In this document: positions 1 through 7,574 of the stretch, piece after piece | Layout: each line of letters starts with the position of its first letter | Numbering within the stretch: position 1 is the stretch's first letter | From: Alphaproteobacteria bacterium | GTDB lineage: Bacteria; Pseudomonadota; Alphaproteobacteria; Rhizobiales; JAJFHC01 | Direction: 5' to 3' | Assembly (NCBI GenBank): GCA_021775805.1 | Contig: JAJFHD010000012.1 | Coordinates: 62,001 to 126,000 of the forward strand | DNA length: 64,000 nt | Made by a program: the position numbers and the translations under genes | Notes under the pieces: generated by a model | Told to the model about the DNA's origin: nothing | Database searches by the model: none | The model's input: the letters and a program-made list of their open reading frames with translations, nothing else

Positions 1-266
1 AATGGCCAAAAGAACAACCGCCACGCCGGCAGCAATTGCGGAGTGTGATAATGTCCAATGAGAAGCCCTCCATCCCATGGGCACAAAGTAACCGAATTCG
101 ATGAGTCTTGCCACGAGTTAAACACAATTGTTTGTCTCTTCGACGAAGCAGAAATTCATGTGGGAATGATTTTCAGTTCGGGGTGTTGTACGTAATACTG
201 AAGGCGGTCGCCAGGCGGCGGTCGTCGAATGCGATTGTTAGCCGCAAACGGACAAGAGGTTCTCCT
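1..266. other. Window-edge stretch without a supported gene
   Basis: No convincing gene is seen here. One forward frame is open from the window edge to about position 105 and could be the tail of a gene starting outside the window, but it is too short to judge. The last 60 bases precede the TPR protein gene and should hold its promoter and leader; an AGAGG ribosome binding site lies about ten bases before the ATG at 267. Confidence 0.4.
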
Positions 267-1010
267 ATGAATATGAAATCCGCTCTCTTTATTGCCGTCA
301 TCGTGTCTGTCGGCACGCCCTTGGCGCTGTCTACGCCGGTTCTTTCAGCCGGCAGCGGTGGCAGTAGCCTCTTTTCCACCAGCAAGCCGGCGCCGGCAGT
401 CAAGAAAAAGGCAACCAAGAAGAAAAAGCTGCAGAAAAAGAAAACGGCCAAGAAAACGCCGGCACGCAGTTACACCCAGTTGGAGCTGGCCGAAGCAGAG
501 ATCAAGCGTGGACGGTTTGAAAAAGCGATCAAACGGCTCAACCGCATTGTCAAGAAGAGTCCCAAGAACGCGGATGCATGGAACCTGATCGGTTTCTCTT
601 CTCGCAAACTTGAACGCTATGGCGAGTCCTGGGATGCCTATCAAACGGCCCTGAAACTCGATCCCAAGCACCGCGGCGCCAACGAGTATCTTGGGGAATG
701 GTACCTCCAGAAAGATCAACCCGAAGGCGCGGTCAAGCAGTATGGCGTTCTGGCGGAAATATGCACAACGTGCAAGGAACTTGGAGAACTTGAAAAGGCA
801 ATCGTGGATTTCTCGCTCAAGGGCATGGACAGCGAGAAAATCAAAGCCCTGCAGGCGCAGCTTCTGGATGCCGGCTTCTACAAGGGAACCGTCGACGGTC
901 AATTTGGCCGCGGCAGCAGATCTGCACTGCGCGCGTTTCAAACCGACAAGGGTATCAACGAAATCGGATTTCTTTCGGAAACACTGGCAGCGCTGAGTTC
1001 CAGTTCCTGA
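267..1010 (+). CDS. Secreted TPR protein with C-terminal peptidoglycan-binding-like domain
   Basis: A 247-residue protein. It begins with a hydrophobic signal-like segment (about residues 4-25), followed by a very lysine-rich linker (about 38-65). Residues 70-180 read as two or three TPR helices pairs (motifs AWNLIGFSSRKLERY and AYQTALKLDPKHRGA). Residues 195-245 resemble a PG_binding_1 fold (LQAQLLDAGFYKGTVDGQFG, then SALRAFQ). The start at 267 was chosen because the signal peptide begins there and an AGAGG lies just upstream; a longer open frame reaches 108 but looks non-coding. A periplasmic role at the cell wall is likely; no specific function is recognised. Confidence 0.75.
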   Translation: MNMKSALFIAVIVSVGTPLALSTPVLSAGSGGSSLFSTSKPAPAVKKKATKKKKLQKKKTAKKTPARSYTQLELAEAEIKRGRFEKAIKRLNRIVKKSPKNADAWNLIGFSSRKLERYGESWDAYQTALKLDPKHRGANEYLGEWYLQKDQPEGAVKQYGVLAEICTTCKELGELEKAIVDFSLKGMDSEKIKALQAQLLDAGFYKGTVDGQFGRGSRSALRAFQTDKGINEIGFLSETLAALSSSS

Positions 1011-1136
1011 AGCCCGGATGAAACAGTCAAGGTCAATGGGACATGAACGTTCGTCATAGACGTTTGCGGTGATCGGGTCGTTCATGTCTCTTCGGCGCCG
1101 TCGGTATTATTGCCTTTTCGCGGACGGGATCTTTTG

Positions 1137-2606
1137 TCAGTTTCGGTGGATGAGCTTCGACAAGGCTTTGATACCGGGTTCGATCTTACCGGTTTCGATA
1201 GACGAAAATCCCAGCCTGAGATAATTCCGCGGCGCGGCAATGGCGTCGGAATAGTAAATGCGCCCGGGCTCGATGATGATGCCCTGTTCCAGCGCCTGTG
1301 CGGCAAGAATGTCCGCATCAAGTGCGTCCGGCCCCTGTACCCAAAAGCTGGTGCCGCCGAAGCTTGGCGCCTTGCCGTAGTGCGGAAGCCATTTCTCCAG
1401 CGCGCCGGCCATGGCCGTCCAGCGATCCCGGTAGGTTCGGTGGAGACGGTTGATGAGGGCGTCGTGATGGCCGAGGGCGAGGAACAGGGCTGCATTGCGC
1501 TGATTGTTGCTCGGTGGATGCCGGACCATGAGACGACGCAGGGCACGGGCTTCCTTGACAATGGCCCTGGGGCCGACAAGGTATCCCAAACGCAGGCCCG
1601 GAAACAGCGTCTTCGAAAGACTGCCCACATAAAGCACACGGTCGTCGCGGTCGAGAGACTTTAGCGCCGGCGTTGGATCACTGAGGTAATTGGTTTCAAA
1701 TTCGTAGTCGTCCTCGACCACGAGAAAGTCGTGCCTGGCAGCCATTTCAAGCAGTTGCACACGGCGCTCCATGGGCATGGTGACGGTGGTTGGGGACTGG
1801 TGGCTGGGCGTCGTGAAAACGATGTCACAATCGTCCAGGCGGCTGTCGATCTGCAACCCGCCAGTGTCCAGGGGCAGGAGGCGCAAATGCTGGGTCCGCA
1901 ACCGGAATATATTGCGCATGTCCGGGTATCCGGGATCTTCGATGCCGACAACGGACGATTGTGAAACGAGCAGACTGGCGATGATGTAAAGGGCGTTTTG
2001 CGCTCCCAATGTAATGAGAACCTCTTGTTCACTTGCCATAATGCCGCGCCGGGGCAGGAGGCGGGTTCTGACTTGTTCCACGAGAGAGGGGTCATCGTCT
2101 TCGCGCGCGTCGCTGGTCCAGGCATCGAGCCATTTGCGCCCGAGCGCCTGGCGTGCACATTCCCGCCATTCCGCCATGGGAAACAGTTGATGGTCAACCT
2201 GGCCGTAAATGAACGGGTATTCGTATGACTGCCAGTCCTTCGGTTTGCCGACGTTGACCTGCCTGGCTGGGTGTTTCTTGAGCCGGCTCTGCCACGACAC
2301 TGCAGTCGGTGATATTTCGACCGGTTCCTGATTCTGAAGGTCCGGTCCCCGGCCAATCATCTGCTCATTGACAAAGTAACCGCTGCGTTCGCGCGGCAGC
2401 AGATAACCGTCGTCAACCAGACCCTGATAGGCAAGCACCACGGTGTTGCGCGATACGCCGAGTGATTTTGCCAGTCGGCGGCTCGACGGCACCGGCTCAT
2501 TCCTGGGAAGCTGGCCGCCCAGTATTGCCGAGACGATCATTTTGCGAACTTGCGACTGCAGGCTCGTTTGATCGGATTGCGACAGTTGAAACAGCGAGTC
2601 CCGCAT
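1137..2606 (-). CDS. MocR/PdxR-type GntR-family regulator with aminotransferase-like domain
   Basis: A 489-residue transcription factor. An N-terminal winged helix-turn-helix of the GntR type (about residues 12-75, with SRRLAKSLGVSRNTVVLAYQ) is fused to a fold-type I aminotransferase-like domain. The PLP-binding lysine is K332 in the motif GSLSKTLFPGLRLGY. MocR proteins sense amines or PLP adducts and usually control divergent or adjacent genes. Here it is divergent from an omega-amino-acid aminotransferase and near a TauA-like protein, the layout of TauR regulons in alphaproteobacteria. TauR or a beta-alanine/omega-amino-acid regulator is the likely identity; the effector is inference. Confidence 0.88.
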   Translation of the reverse strand: MRDSLFQLSQSDQTSLQSQVRKMIVSAILGGQLPRNEPVPSSRRLAKSLGVSRNTVVLAYQGLVDDGYLLPRERSGYFVNEQMIGRGPDLQNQEPVEISPTAVSWQSRLKKHPARQVNVGKPKDWQSYEYPFIYGQVDHQLFPMAEWRECARQALGRKWLDAWTSDAREDDDPSLVEQVRTRLLPRRGIMASEQEVLITLGAQNALYIIASLLVSQSSVVGIEDPGYPDMRNIFRLRTQHLRLLPLDTGGLQIDSRLDDCDIVFTTPSHQSPTTVTMPMERRVQLLEMAARHDFLVVEDDYEFETNYLSDPTPALKSLDRDDRVLYVGSLSKTLFPGLRLGYLVGPRAIVKEARALRRLMVRHPPSNNQRNAALFLALGHHDALINRLHRTYRDRWTAMAGALEKWLPHYGKAPSFGGTSFWVQGPDALDADILAAQALEQGIIIEPGRIYYSDAIAAPRNYLRLGFSSIETGKIEPGIKALSKLIHRN

Positions 2607-2608
2607 GT

Positions 2609-2653
2609 TCTGGTCTTACTCTTTTCTCGAATCTGGTCCTATGATGAGTCCAG
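2609..2653. promoter_or_regulatory. Candidate MocR operator: direct repeats in divergent promoter region
   Basis: Between the MocR gene and the aminotransferase lie two direct repeats, TCTGGTCTTA at 2609-2618 and TCTGGTCCTA at 2632-2641, offset by 23 bp, followed by GTCCAG at 2648-2653, the reverse complement of CTGGAC. MocR proteins typically bind direct repeats about two helical turns apart, and TauR sites as I recall them have the form CTGGACYTAA. The first repeat lies immediately upstream of the regulator start codon, so autoregulation is likely as well. Confidence 0.5.
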
Positions 2654-2743
2654 TTCGAACACTACGGTCGCATACAGGATTGAGCAAGTGTGCGGTTCCG
2701 TCCCGGACCGTTCGACAGTGCGTTGTATTGGGAGATCAAAGTC

Positions 2744-4054
2744 ATGCAGTTTACGACGAATTCACTTGAAAACCACTGGATGCCGTTTACGGCAAACAAA
2801 GATTTCAAGAACGATCCCCGATTGGTGACCCGTAGCGAAGGCGTCTACATCTGGGATCACAAAGGCGGCAAGATACTCGACGGTTCTTCGGGCCTGTTCT
2901 GCTGTGCAGCCGGGCACGGTCGCAAGGAAATCGCCGATGCGGTTCACCAGCAACTTCTGGCCAACGACTACACGGCCCCGTTCGGCCTTGGCCATCCCGG
3001 GTCGTTCGAACTGGCCCAGAAACTCTCGTCGATCCTGCCGGACACGATCGACCATGTGTTTTTCGCCAATTCTGGCTCTGAAGCGATCGATACTGCCCTG
3101 AAGATGGTCATGGCCTACCATCGGGCACGGGGCGAAGGACAGAGAACCCGGTTTGTGTCGCGCGAACGGGCCTATCACGGTGTCAATATCGGCGGTGTCT
3201 CGCTCAGCGGCATGGTCAAGAACCGGGAAACCTTCTCCGGCGTGATGCCAAACGTCGTGTGCATGCGCCACACCTGGCTCGAAGAAAACCGCTTCACCCG
3301 CGGACAACCGGAACATGGTGCCGAACTGGCCGACGATCTGCAGCGTTTTGTTGAAACCTATGGTGGATCGACAATTGCGGCCTGCTTTGTCGAACCGATT
3401 GCCGGTTCGACCGGTGTGCTGGTGCCGCCGAAGGGGTATTTGGAGCGTCTGCGCCAGATTTGCGACGCCAACGGCATCGTGCTCGTGTTTGACGAAGTGA
3501 TTTGCGGCTTCGGTCGTCTGGGCAAGCCGTTTGCCGCCCAGGCCTTCAATGTAACGCCCGACATCATGACCATGGCCAAGGCCCTGACCAACGGTGCCCA
3601 GCCAATGGGTGCGGTTGCCGTGTCCGACACCGTCTACGACACGATCATGAATGCGGCGCCGGACAAGGCCATCGAGTTCTTTCATGGCTACACCTATTCC
3701 GGCCATCCGGCGGCCTGTGCGGCGGGAATTGCCGTTCAGAACATTTACCAGAACGAAGGCCTGTTCGAGCGGGCGGCCGAATTGTCCGACTACTTCCTCG
3801 ATGCGGTTTACGACCTGCGTGACATCGATGCCATCACCGACATCCGTGGTTACGGTCTGCTCGCCGGGATAGACGTCAAACCAGGGGCCGCACCGGGAGC
3901 CCGCGGTTCGGAGCTACAGAAGAAGCTGTTCTGGAATGGCCTGCATATCAAATTCACCGGGGACTCGGGCATTCTGGCACCACCTCTGGTCGCCGACCGC
4001 GCGCACATCGATGAAATGTGCGATGTCCTGAGAAAGACCCTGCAGGAAAACTGA
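2744..4054 (+). CDS. Omega-amino-acid (beta-alanine/taurine type)--pyruvate aminotransferase
   Basis: A 436-residue class III PLP aminotransferase. The N-terminus (LENHWMPFTANKDFK) and the GLFCCAAGHGR segment are characteristic of beta-alanine--pyruvate transaminases, which move an omega-amino group to pyruvate and yield an aldehyde plus alanine. The Schiff-base lysine is K279 in MTMAKALTNGAQPMG; the DEVICGFGR segment precedes it. The ATG at 2744 has a GGGAGA site eight bases upstream. It is divergent from the MocR gene and followed by a strong terminator. Taurine-pyruvate aminotransferases are close relatives, so the substrate (beta-alanine, taurine or other omega-amines) cannot be fixed from sequence alone. 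Confidence 0.88.
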   Translation: MQFTTNSLENHWMPFTANKDFKNDPRLVTRSEGVYIWDHKGGKILDGSSGLFCCAAGHGRKEIADAVHQQLLANDYTAPFGLGHPGSFELAQKLSSILPDTIDHVFFANSGSEAIDTALKMVMAYHRARGEGQRTRFVSRERAYHGVNIGGVSLSGMVKNRETFSGVMPNVVCMRHTWLEENRFTRGQPEHGAELADDLQRFVETYGGSTIAACFVEPIAGSTGVLVPPKGYLERLRQICDANGIVLVFDEVICGFGRLGKPFAAQAFNVTPDIMTMAKALTNGAQPMGAVAVSDTVYDTIMNAAPDKAIEFFHGYTYSGHPAACAAGIAVQNIYQNEGLFERAAELSDYFLDAVYDLRDIDAITDIRGYGLLAGIDVKPGAAPGARGSELQKKLFWNGLHIKFTGDSGILAPPLVADRAHIDEMCDVLRKTLQEN

Positions 4055-4076
4055 AGGTCTCTCGGTTAACGATGCC

Positions 4077-4109
4077 AGCCGCCGGATTTCGATTCGGCGG
4101 CTGTTTTTT
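4077..4109 (+). terminator. Intrinsic terminator after the aminotransferase gene
   Basis: A perfect 8-bp stem (AGCCGCCG at 4077-4084 pairing with CGGCGGCT at 4095-4102), a 10-base loop and a run of six T at 4104-4109. It separates the aminotransferase from the TauA-like gene, so that gene probably has its own promoter. Confidence 0.85.
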
Positions 4110-4204
4110 CTTGACCTCTTCCGTCGCCAATGCTGGTAGTGATCCCTGCCCGGTCAAGTCGGTCTGGATGCTCGATCTTGAGTTTGGGAACAGGTAGGAA
4201 CACC

Positions 4205-5227
4205 ATGATCAGATTTATGAAAGCCTTTGCAGCGGTAACCACCATTGTGTCTGCCCTTGCGGTTTCGACACCCCTTTCGTTGGCGGCTGAGAAAGCGCTG
4301 ACGATCGGCTACCAGAAGATCTACAACCCCTGGAAAGTTGCCATCGCAGACCGCTCGCTGGAAAAACTGACCGGTTACCGGATCAACTGGCGTGCGTTTA
4401 CCTCTGGCGCCAAGGTGACAGAGGCGATGGCGAAGGGCGAGGTTCAGATTGCCATGGCGGGGTCGAGCCCGATTGCGGCGGCGGTCAGTCAGGGGCTTGA
4501 AGCCGAGTTGTTCTGGATTGCCGAAGACATCGCGGCCGCTGAAGCGCTGGTGGTGCGAAACGGTTCCGGTATCGTCTCGCCGCGCGACCTGCGCAGCAAA
4601 AAACTGGCCGTGCCTTTTGTCTCTACAGCTCATTTTCATACGCTGTTTGCGTTGGAACAGTTTGGCATAAACCCTGTGGAGGTTGAACTGTTGAACATGC
4701 CTCCCGATGCCATAAGTTCGGCGTGGATCAACGGCAGTATAGATGCCGCCTTCATCTGGAATCCGGCGTTGGCGGAAATCAAGAAATCCGGCAAGGTGTT
4801 GATCACGTCGGGAACGCTCAACCAATGGGGCAAGGCCACGTTCGACGGCATGATCGCGCTTAAGGCATGGTCGAAGGAGCACCCGGATTTCATGATTCAG
4901 TTCGTGAAGACGCTCGCCGCGGCCGACGAGGACTACCGAAAAAACGGAGAGGACTGGACGGCCGAGACTGCGGCGGTGCGCAAGATTGCCAAGGTCGTCG
5001 GTGGAGAACCCGAGGCGGTTTTGTCCGGTTTGGCGCTTTACGCGTTTCCCACAATGGAAGAACAGGCGTCGGACCGGTGGCTGGGAGGCGGGAAGTCCGG
5101 CGGTGCCGCACAGGCACTGTTTCACACGTCTTCATTTCTCAAGGACGAAAAGCGGATCGATGCACTGCTCGATGACTATAGCGGTGCGGTAAATTCTTCG
5201 TGGGTGACCAGGGCCATGAGCGAGTAG
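4205..5227 (+). CDS. tauA: TauA-like taurine/alkanesulfonate ABC transporter substrate-binding protein
   Basis: A 340-residue periplasmic binding protein with a signal peptide (about residues 1-26, ending near SLAAEK). The body follows E. coli TauA closely: TIGYQKIYNPWKVA, WRAFTSGAKV, VQIAMAGSSPIAAAVSQG, EALVVRNGSGI, KLAVPFVSTAHFH and the INGSIDAAFIWNPAL segment. TauA binds taurine and delivers it to TauBC. No ATPase or permease gene follows; the next gene is on the other strand. The protein may therefore use a TauBC pair encoded elsewhere, or a different transporter. The ATG at 4205 is preceded by AGGA; an upstream in-frame start at 4130 would extend into the terminator-promoter region. Confidence 0.85.
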   Translation: MIRFMKAFAAVTTIVSALAVSTPLSLAAEKALTIGYQKIYNPWKVAIADRSLEKLTGYRINWRAFTSGAKVTEAMAKGEVQIAMAGSSPIAAAVSQGLEAELFWIAEDIAAAEALVVRNGSGIVSPRDLRSKKLAVPFVSTAHFHTLFALEQFGINPVEVELLNMPPDAISSAWINGSIDAAFIWNPALAEIKKSGKVLITSGTLNQWGKATFDGMIALKAWSKEHPDFMIQFVKTLAAADEDYRKNGEDWTAETAAVRKIAKVVGGEPEAVLSGLALYAFPTMEEQASDRWLGGGKSGGAAQALFHTSSFLKDEKRIDALLDDYSGAVNSSWVTRAMSE

Positions 5228-5243
5228 CAGCGGGCGCAATGCC

Positions 5244-5795
5244 TCATATGACCGGCACACCTATGACATAAGGGTGCAGGCCGATCAGGACGACAAAGAT
5301 TACGGCGCCGGTGCCGGCAGCGATGAGGTCGTGGCGTGGTTTCACGTCGAAGTCTTCCGCGGGACCTCGGGCATTGGCCAGTCCCATGCTGGTAATGGAA
5401 TAGACAGCGAAAGTGCCGAACAGGAGGACGCTCGCCAGGTCTCCATTGGCGAAGAGGTGTCCGAGAGCCCACAACATGATCCCGATGGACATGGGATGGC
5501 GCAGTCGCTTCTTGATGCGGCCTTTGAGGTGGAACGCTGAGAGACAGACCAGGGCAACGAGCACGAACAGCATGGTAACATGCCGACCCCAGGGCATGGG
5601 GTCGTACACCGTCACCCAATTGGCCCGGGCATAGCCCCAGACGATCAGTCCCAAGCCTGCCAGGGCCACAATCGAGAACAATCCCATGTAAGCATTGCGT
5701 CCAAGCCGGTCGATCAGGCGGGCTTTGACGTCCGGCAAGGCCGGCACCATGTGGATTGCGTAAAAGACGATCAGGCCGATGATCAAGAGGCTCAT
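5244..5795 (-). CDS. NnrU family integral membrane protein
   Basis: A 183-residue protein with five or six hydrophobic segments and family hallmarks: SLLIIGLIVFYAIHMVPALP at the N-terminus, WGYARANWVTVYDP, and the LRHPMSIGIMLWALGHLFANG segment. NnrU proteins were first linked to nitrite/nitric oxide reduction but are widespread and related to NnrU/isoprenylcysteine methyltransferase-like membrane folds. No denitrification genes are in this window, so the link is not supported locally. The start at 5795 places the first membrane helix at the N-terminus and has a CGGAG about ten bases upstream; a start at 5918 would add a polar 41-residue tail. Confidence 0.85.
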   Translation of the reverse strand: MSLLIIGLIVFYAIHMVPALPDVKARLIDRLGRNAYMGLFSIVALAGLGLIVWGYARANWVTVYDPMPWGRHVTMLFVLVALVCLSAFHLKGRIKKRLRHPMSIGIMLWALGHLFANGDLASVLLFGTFAVYSITSMGLANARGPAEDFDVKPRHDLIAAGTGAVIFVVLIGLHPYVIGVPVI

Positions 5796-5961
5796 GTTGG
5801 TCGTGCTCCGGAAACGGGATTTGAGTGTTCGCCAGCGACCATAGCTGCGGTCGGGGTCGTGAGAAAGGACGCCAGTCGCCGCAGGCAACCGCGTCGTGGG
5901 CGAGATCTTGGCGTTCACAAGAATGCTGGATCATTCACCCGGTTTTGAATATCATCGGCAC

Positions 5962-6156
5962 ATGTCCATTTTGCTCCGCAATCTTGCCCGGTTCGTCGCC
6001 AAAAAGGCTGCAGCCGACCCCCGCGCCAGGGAACTTGCTACGCGCGCGGCGCAAGGCGCGTTTAAGGAGGCAAAGAAGATTGCCCGGGACGACGACAAGG
6101 CCCGGGCCGCGGGACGTGCGTTTCGCAAGGCGCTGAACAGTATTCAAAAGGATTGA
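5962..6156 (+). CDS. Small basic helical protein, unknown function
   Basis: A 64-residue protein rich in Ala, Arg and Lys, predicted as two long amphipathic helices (LLRNLARFVAKKAAADP and AAQGAFKEAKKIARDDDKAR). It has no signal peptide or cysteine. It is divergent from the NnrU gene. Similar short alanine/arginine-rich proteins annotated as hypothetical are common beside alphaproteobacterial housekeeping genes, but I do not recognise a named family. An in-frame upstream start at 5896 would overlap the NnrU promoter region. Confidence 0.55.
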   Translation: MSILLRNLARFVAKKAAADPRARELATRAAQGAFKEAKKIARDDDKARAAGRAFRKALNSIQKD

Positions 6157-6240
6157 GGGTCAACTGAGGCATCCGTGCCTTGCACCATCGGTTGAAGTGG
6201 CGGTGCCGGTTCAGCGGAGCAGTACTGGCGTGCTGCATCG

Positions 6241-6269
6241 GGTCCGGGAAACGGCTTTGGTTCCCCGGA
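6241..6269. repeat. REP-like palindrome
   Basis: GTCCGGGAA at 6241-6249 pairs with TTCCCCGGAC at 6260-6269 around a 10-base loop, with one bulged base. It sits between two convergent genes, without a T tract on either side, so it looks more like an interspersed palindrome than a terminator. Related CCCGGG-type palindromes occur at 21791-21834 and 34454-34470. Confidence 0.45.
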
Positions 6270-6343
6270 CGCGGGCAGCGTGAGCCGGGGGCGTTCCAAA
6301 TTCTTGCGGTGGCGGAGATCTGACCCAGGATAATGAGCCGAAA

Positions 6344-7573
6344 TCAGTGATCTGCAGGTGCTCGCGACGCCAACCATCTCTGGGAAAGCGGCAGACCCCA
6401 GATCAAGCCGACGAGGATAAAGAAGTGCCGCCAATGGTCGGTATCAACAATGAGACCCTCGAACGCCAGGCCCAGAAACGACGCGGTAACCACAGCGGCG
6501 ATGCCCTGGCAGTCGCCGGAGCGTGTCGACGCGACGATGCCGCGGACCCCTGTTGCCAACACCAGTGAGATATAGGCAAGGCCGCCCAGCCAGCCACTGC
6601 CCATGAAAACACTCAAGTAGACGTTGTGGGCCTCTTCGCCCCACAGTGCCGAGAAGTCCCTGGCGCCGATGCCGACGGGCGACACGATGATGATTTCAAG
6701 CGCCTTCAACTGACCGTCAAAACGACCATGGCCTCCACTGTCATAACCCTGGAAAAACTTGGCGCGATCCGCCAGCAGGGAACTGATCTGCTCCACGTTG
6801 AGTGCGATGGTTAGCAAAACACCGCCGCCAACAACGGCCAACACAGACATGGTGACAAGGCGACCGAGGAAGCGTGGCGTCCTGTTCAACATCAACATGA
6901 ATCCGACAAAAAAGACCGCAGACAAGGCAAGGTGAAGCCATGCGCCGCGGGAGAAGCTCAGAAGCACGGCGAAACAGAGCAGGCCGAATGCCGGAAAATG
7001 GAAGATCATGCTGCGCATCTGTCCGGTGAACACGCGCAGGAGGCAAAACAGAGCGGCGGGAATCAGGAATGGTGCAAAAACATTGGGATCCTTGAAGGGA
7101 CCCTTGACCCGGCCATAGAGGGTGAACATTTCGTAGGTGCCGTCGATAAGGCTGAAGTAGCCGATCAGTCCCGCAGCCGTGGCGATGAGCGCTGCCAGGG
7201 TGTAGCCGCTCATGACAACGGACAAGGTGCGGACGGGGTCTCTGTGTACGATGGATGCGAGAAATATGGCGGAGACGGAGAGGTAACCGGTCACCGCAAC
7301 AAATTGTGTGGTTTCGCCAAAAAATGCGGTCATCGGAATGGCCATGAGACCACCCAACACCCACAGCACGAGAAGAACCATCAGAGGCGCGATGTGTCGG
7401 GGTAGCCTCAGGCCCGTCACGAAAAACAGGCCGGCAAGGCCCATCATCGCAAAATCGAACGGAGCCGGTTCGATGAAAACGATGCCGCTGGTCGCCATAG
7501 TGCACCACAGTGCGGCATAGCCGAGAGTTCGGTTGCTCGGCAGAACAATGCCATGTGCCAGGGTTGCTGACAT
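6344..7573 (-). CDS. O-antigen ligase/polymerase family protein (Wzy-like, HfsC-like)
   Basis: A 409-residue polytopic membrane protein with about ten to twelve hydrophobic segments. A large periplasmic loop (about residues 255-315) carries the Wzy_C-type features FFQGYDSGGHGRFDGQLKAL and ARDFSALWGEEAHNVYLSVF, with the H of the GEEAHNVYL motif conserved. The family joins undecaprenyl-linked repeat units outside the inner membrane. It starts one base after the stop of the upstream transferase gene, so it is the last gene of the operon Wza - GT4 - transferase - polymerase. Confidence 0.85.
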   Translation of the reverse strand: MSATLAHGIVLPSNRTLGYAALWCTMATSGIVFIEPAPFDFAMMGLAGLFFVTGLRLPRHIAPLMVLLVLWVLGGLMAIPMTAFFGETTQFVAVTGYLSVSAIFLASIVHRDPVRTLSVVMSGYTLAALIATAAGLIGYFSLIDGTYEMFTLYGRVKGPFKDPNVFAPFLIPAALFCLLRVFTGQMRSMIFHFPAFGLLCFAVLLSFSRGAWLHLALSAVFFVGFMLMLNRTPRFLGRLVTMSVLAVVGGGVLLTIALNVEQISSLLADRAKFFQGYDSGGHGRFDGQLKALEIIIVSPVGIGARDFSALWGEEAHNVYLSVFMGSGWLGGLAYISLVLATGVRGIVASTRSGDCQGIAAVVTASFLGLAFEGLIVDTDHWRHFFILVGLIWGLPLSQRWLASRAPADH

Positions 7574-7574
7574 C

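Noticed and set aside
5244-5795. Denitrification locus around NnrU
   Set aside because: No nitrite, nitric oxide or nitrous oxide reductase genes are nearby; NnrU proteins are widespread outside such loci.
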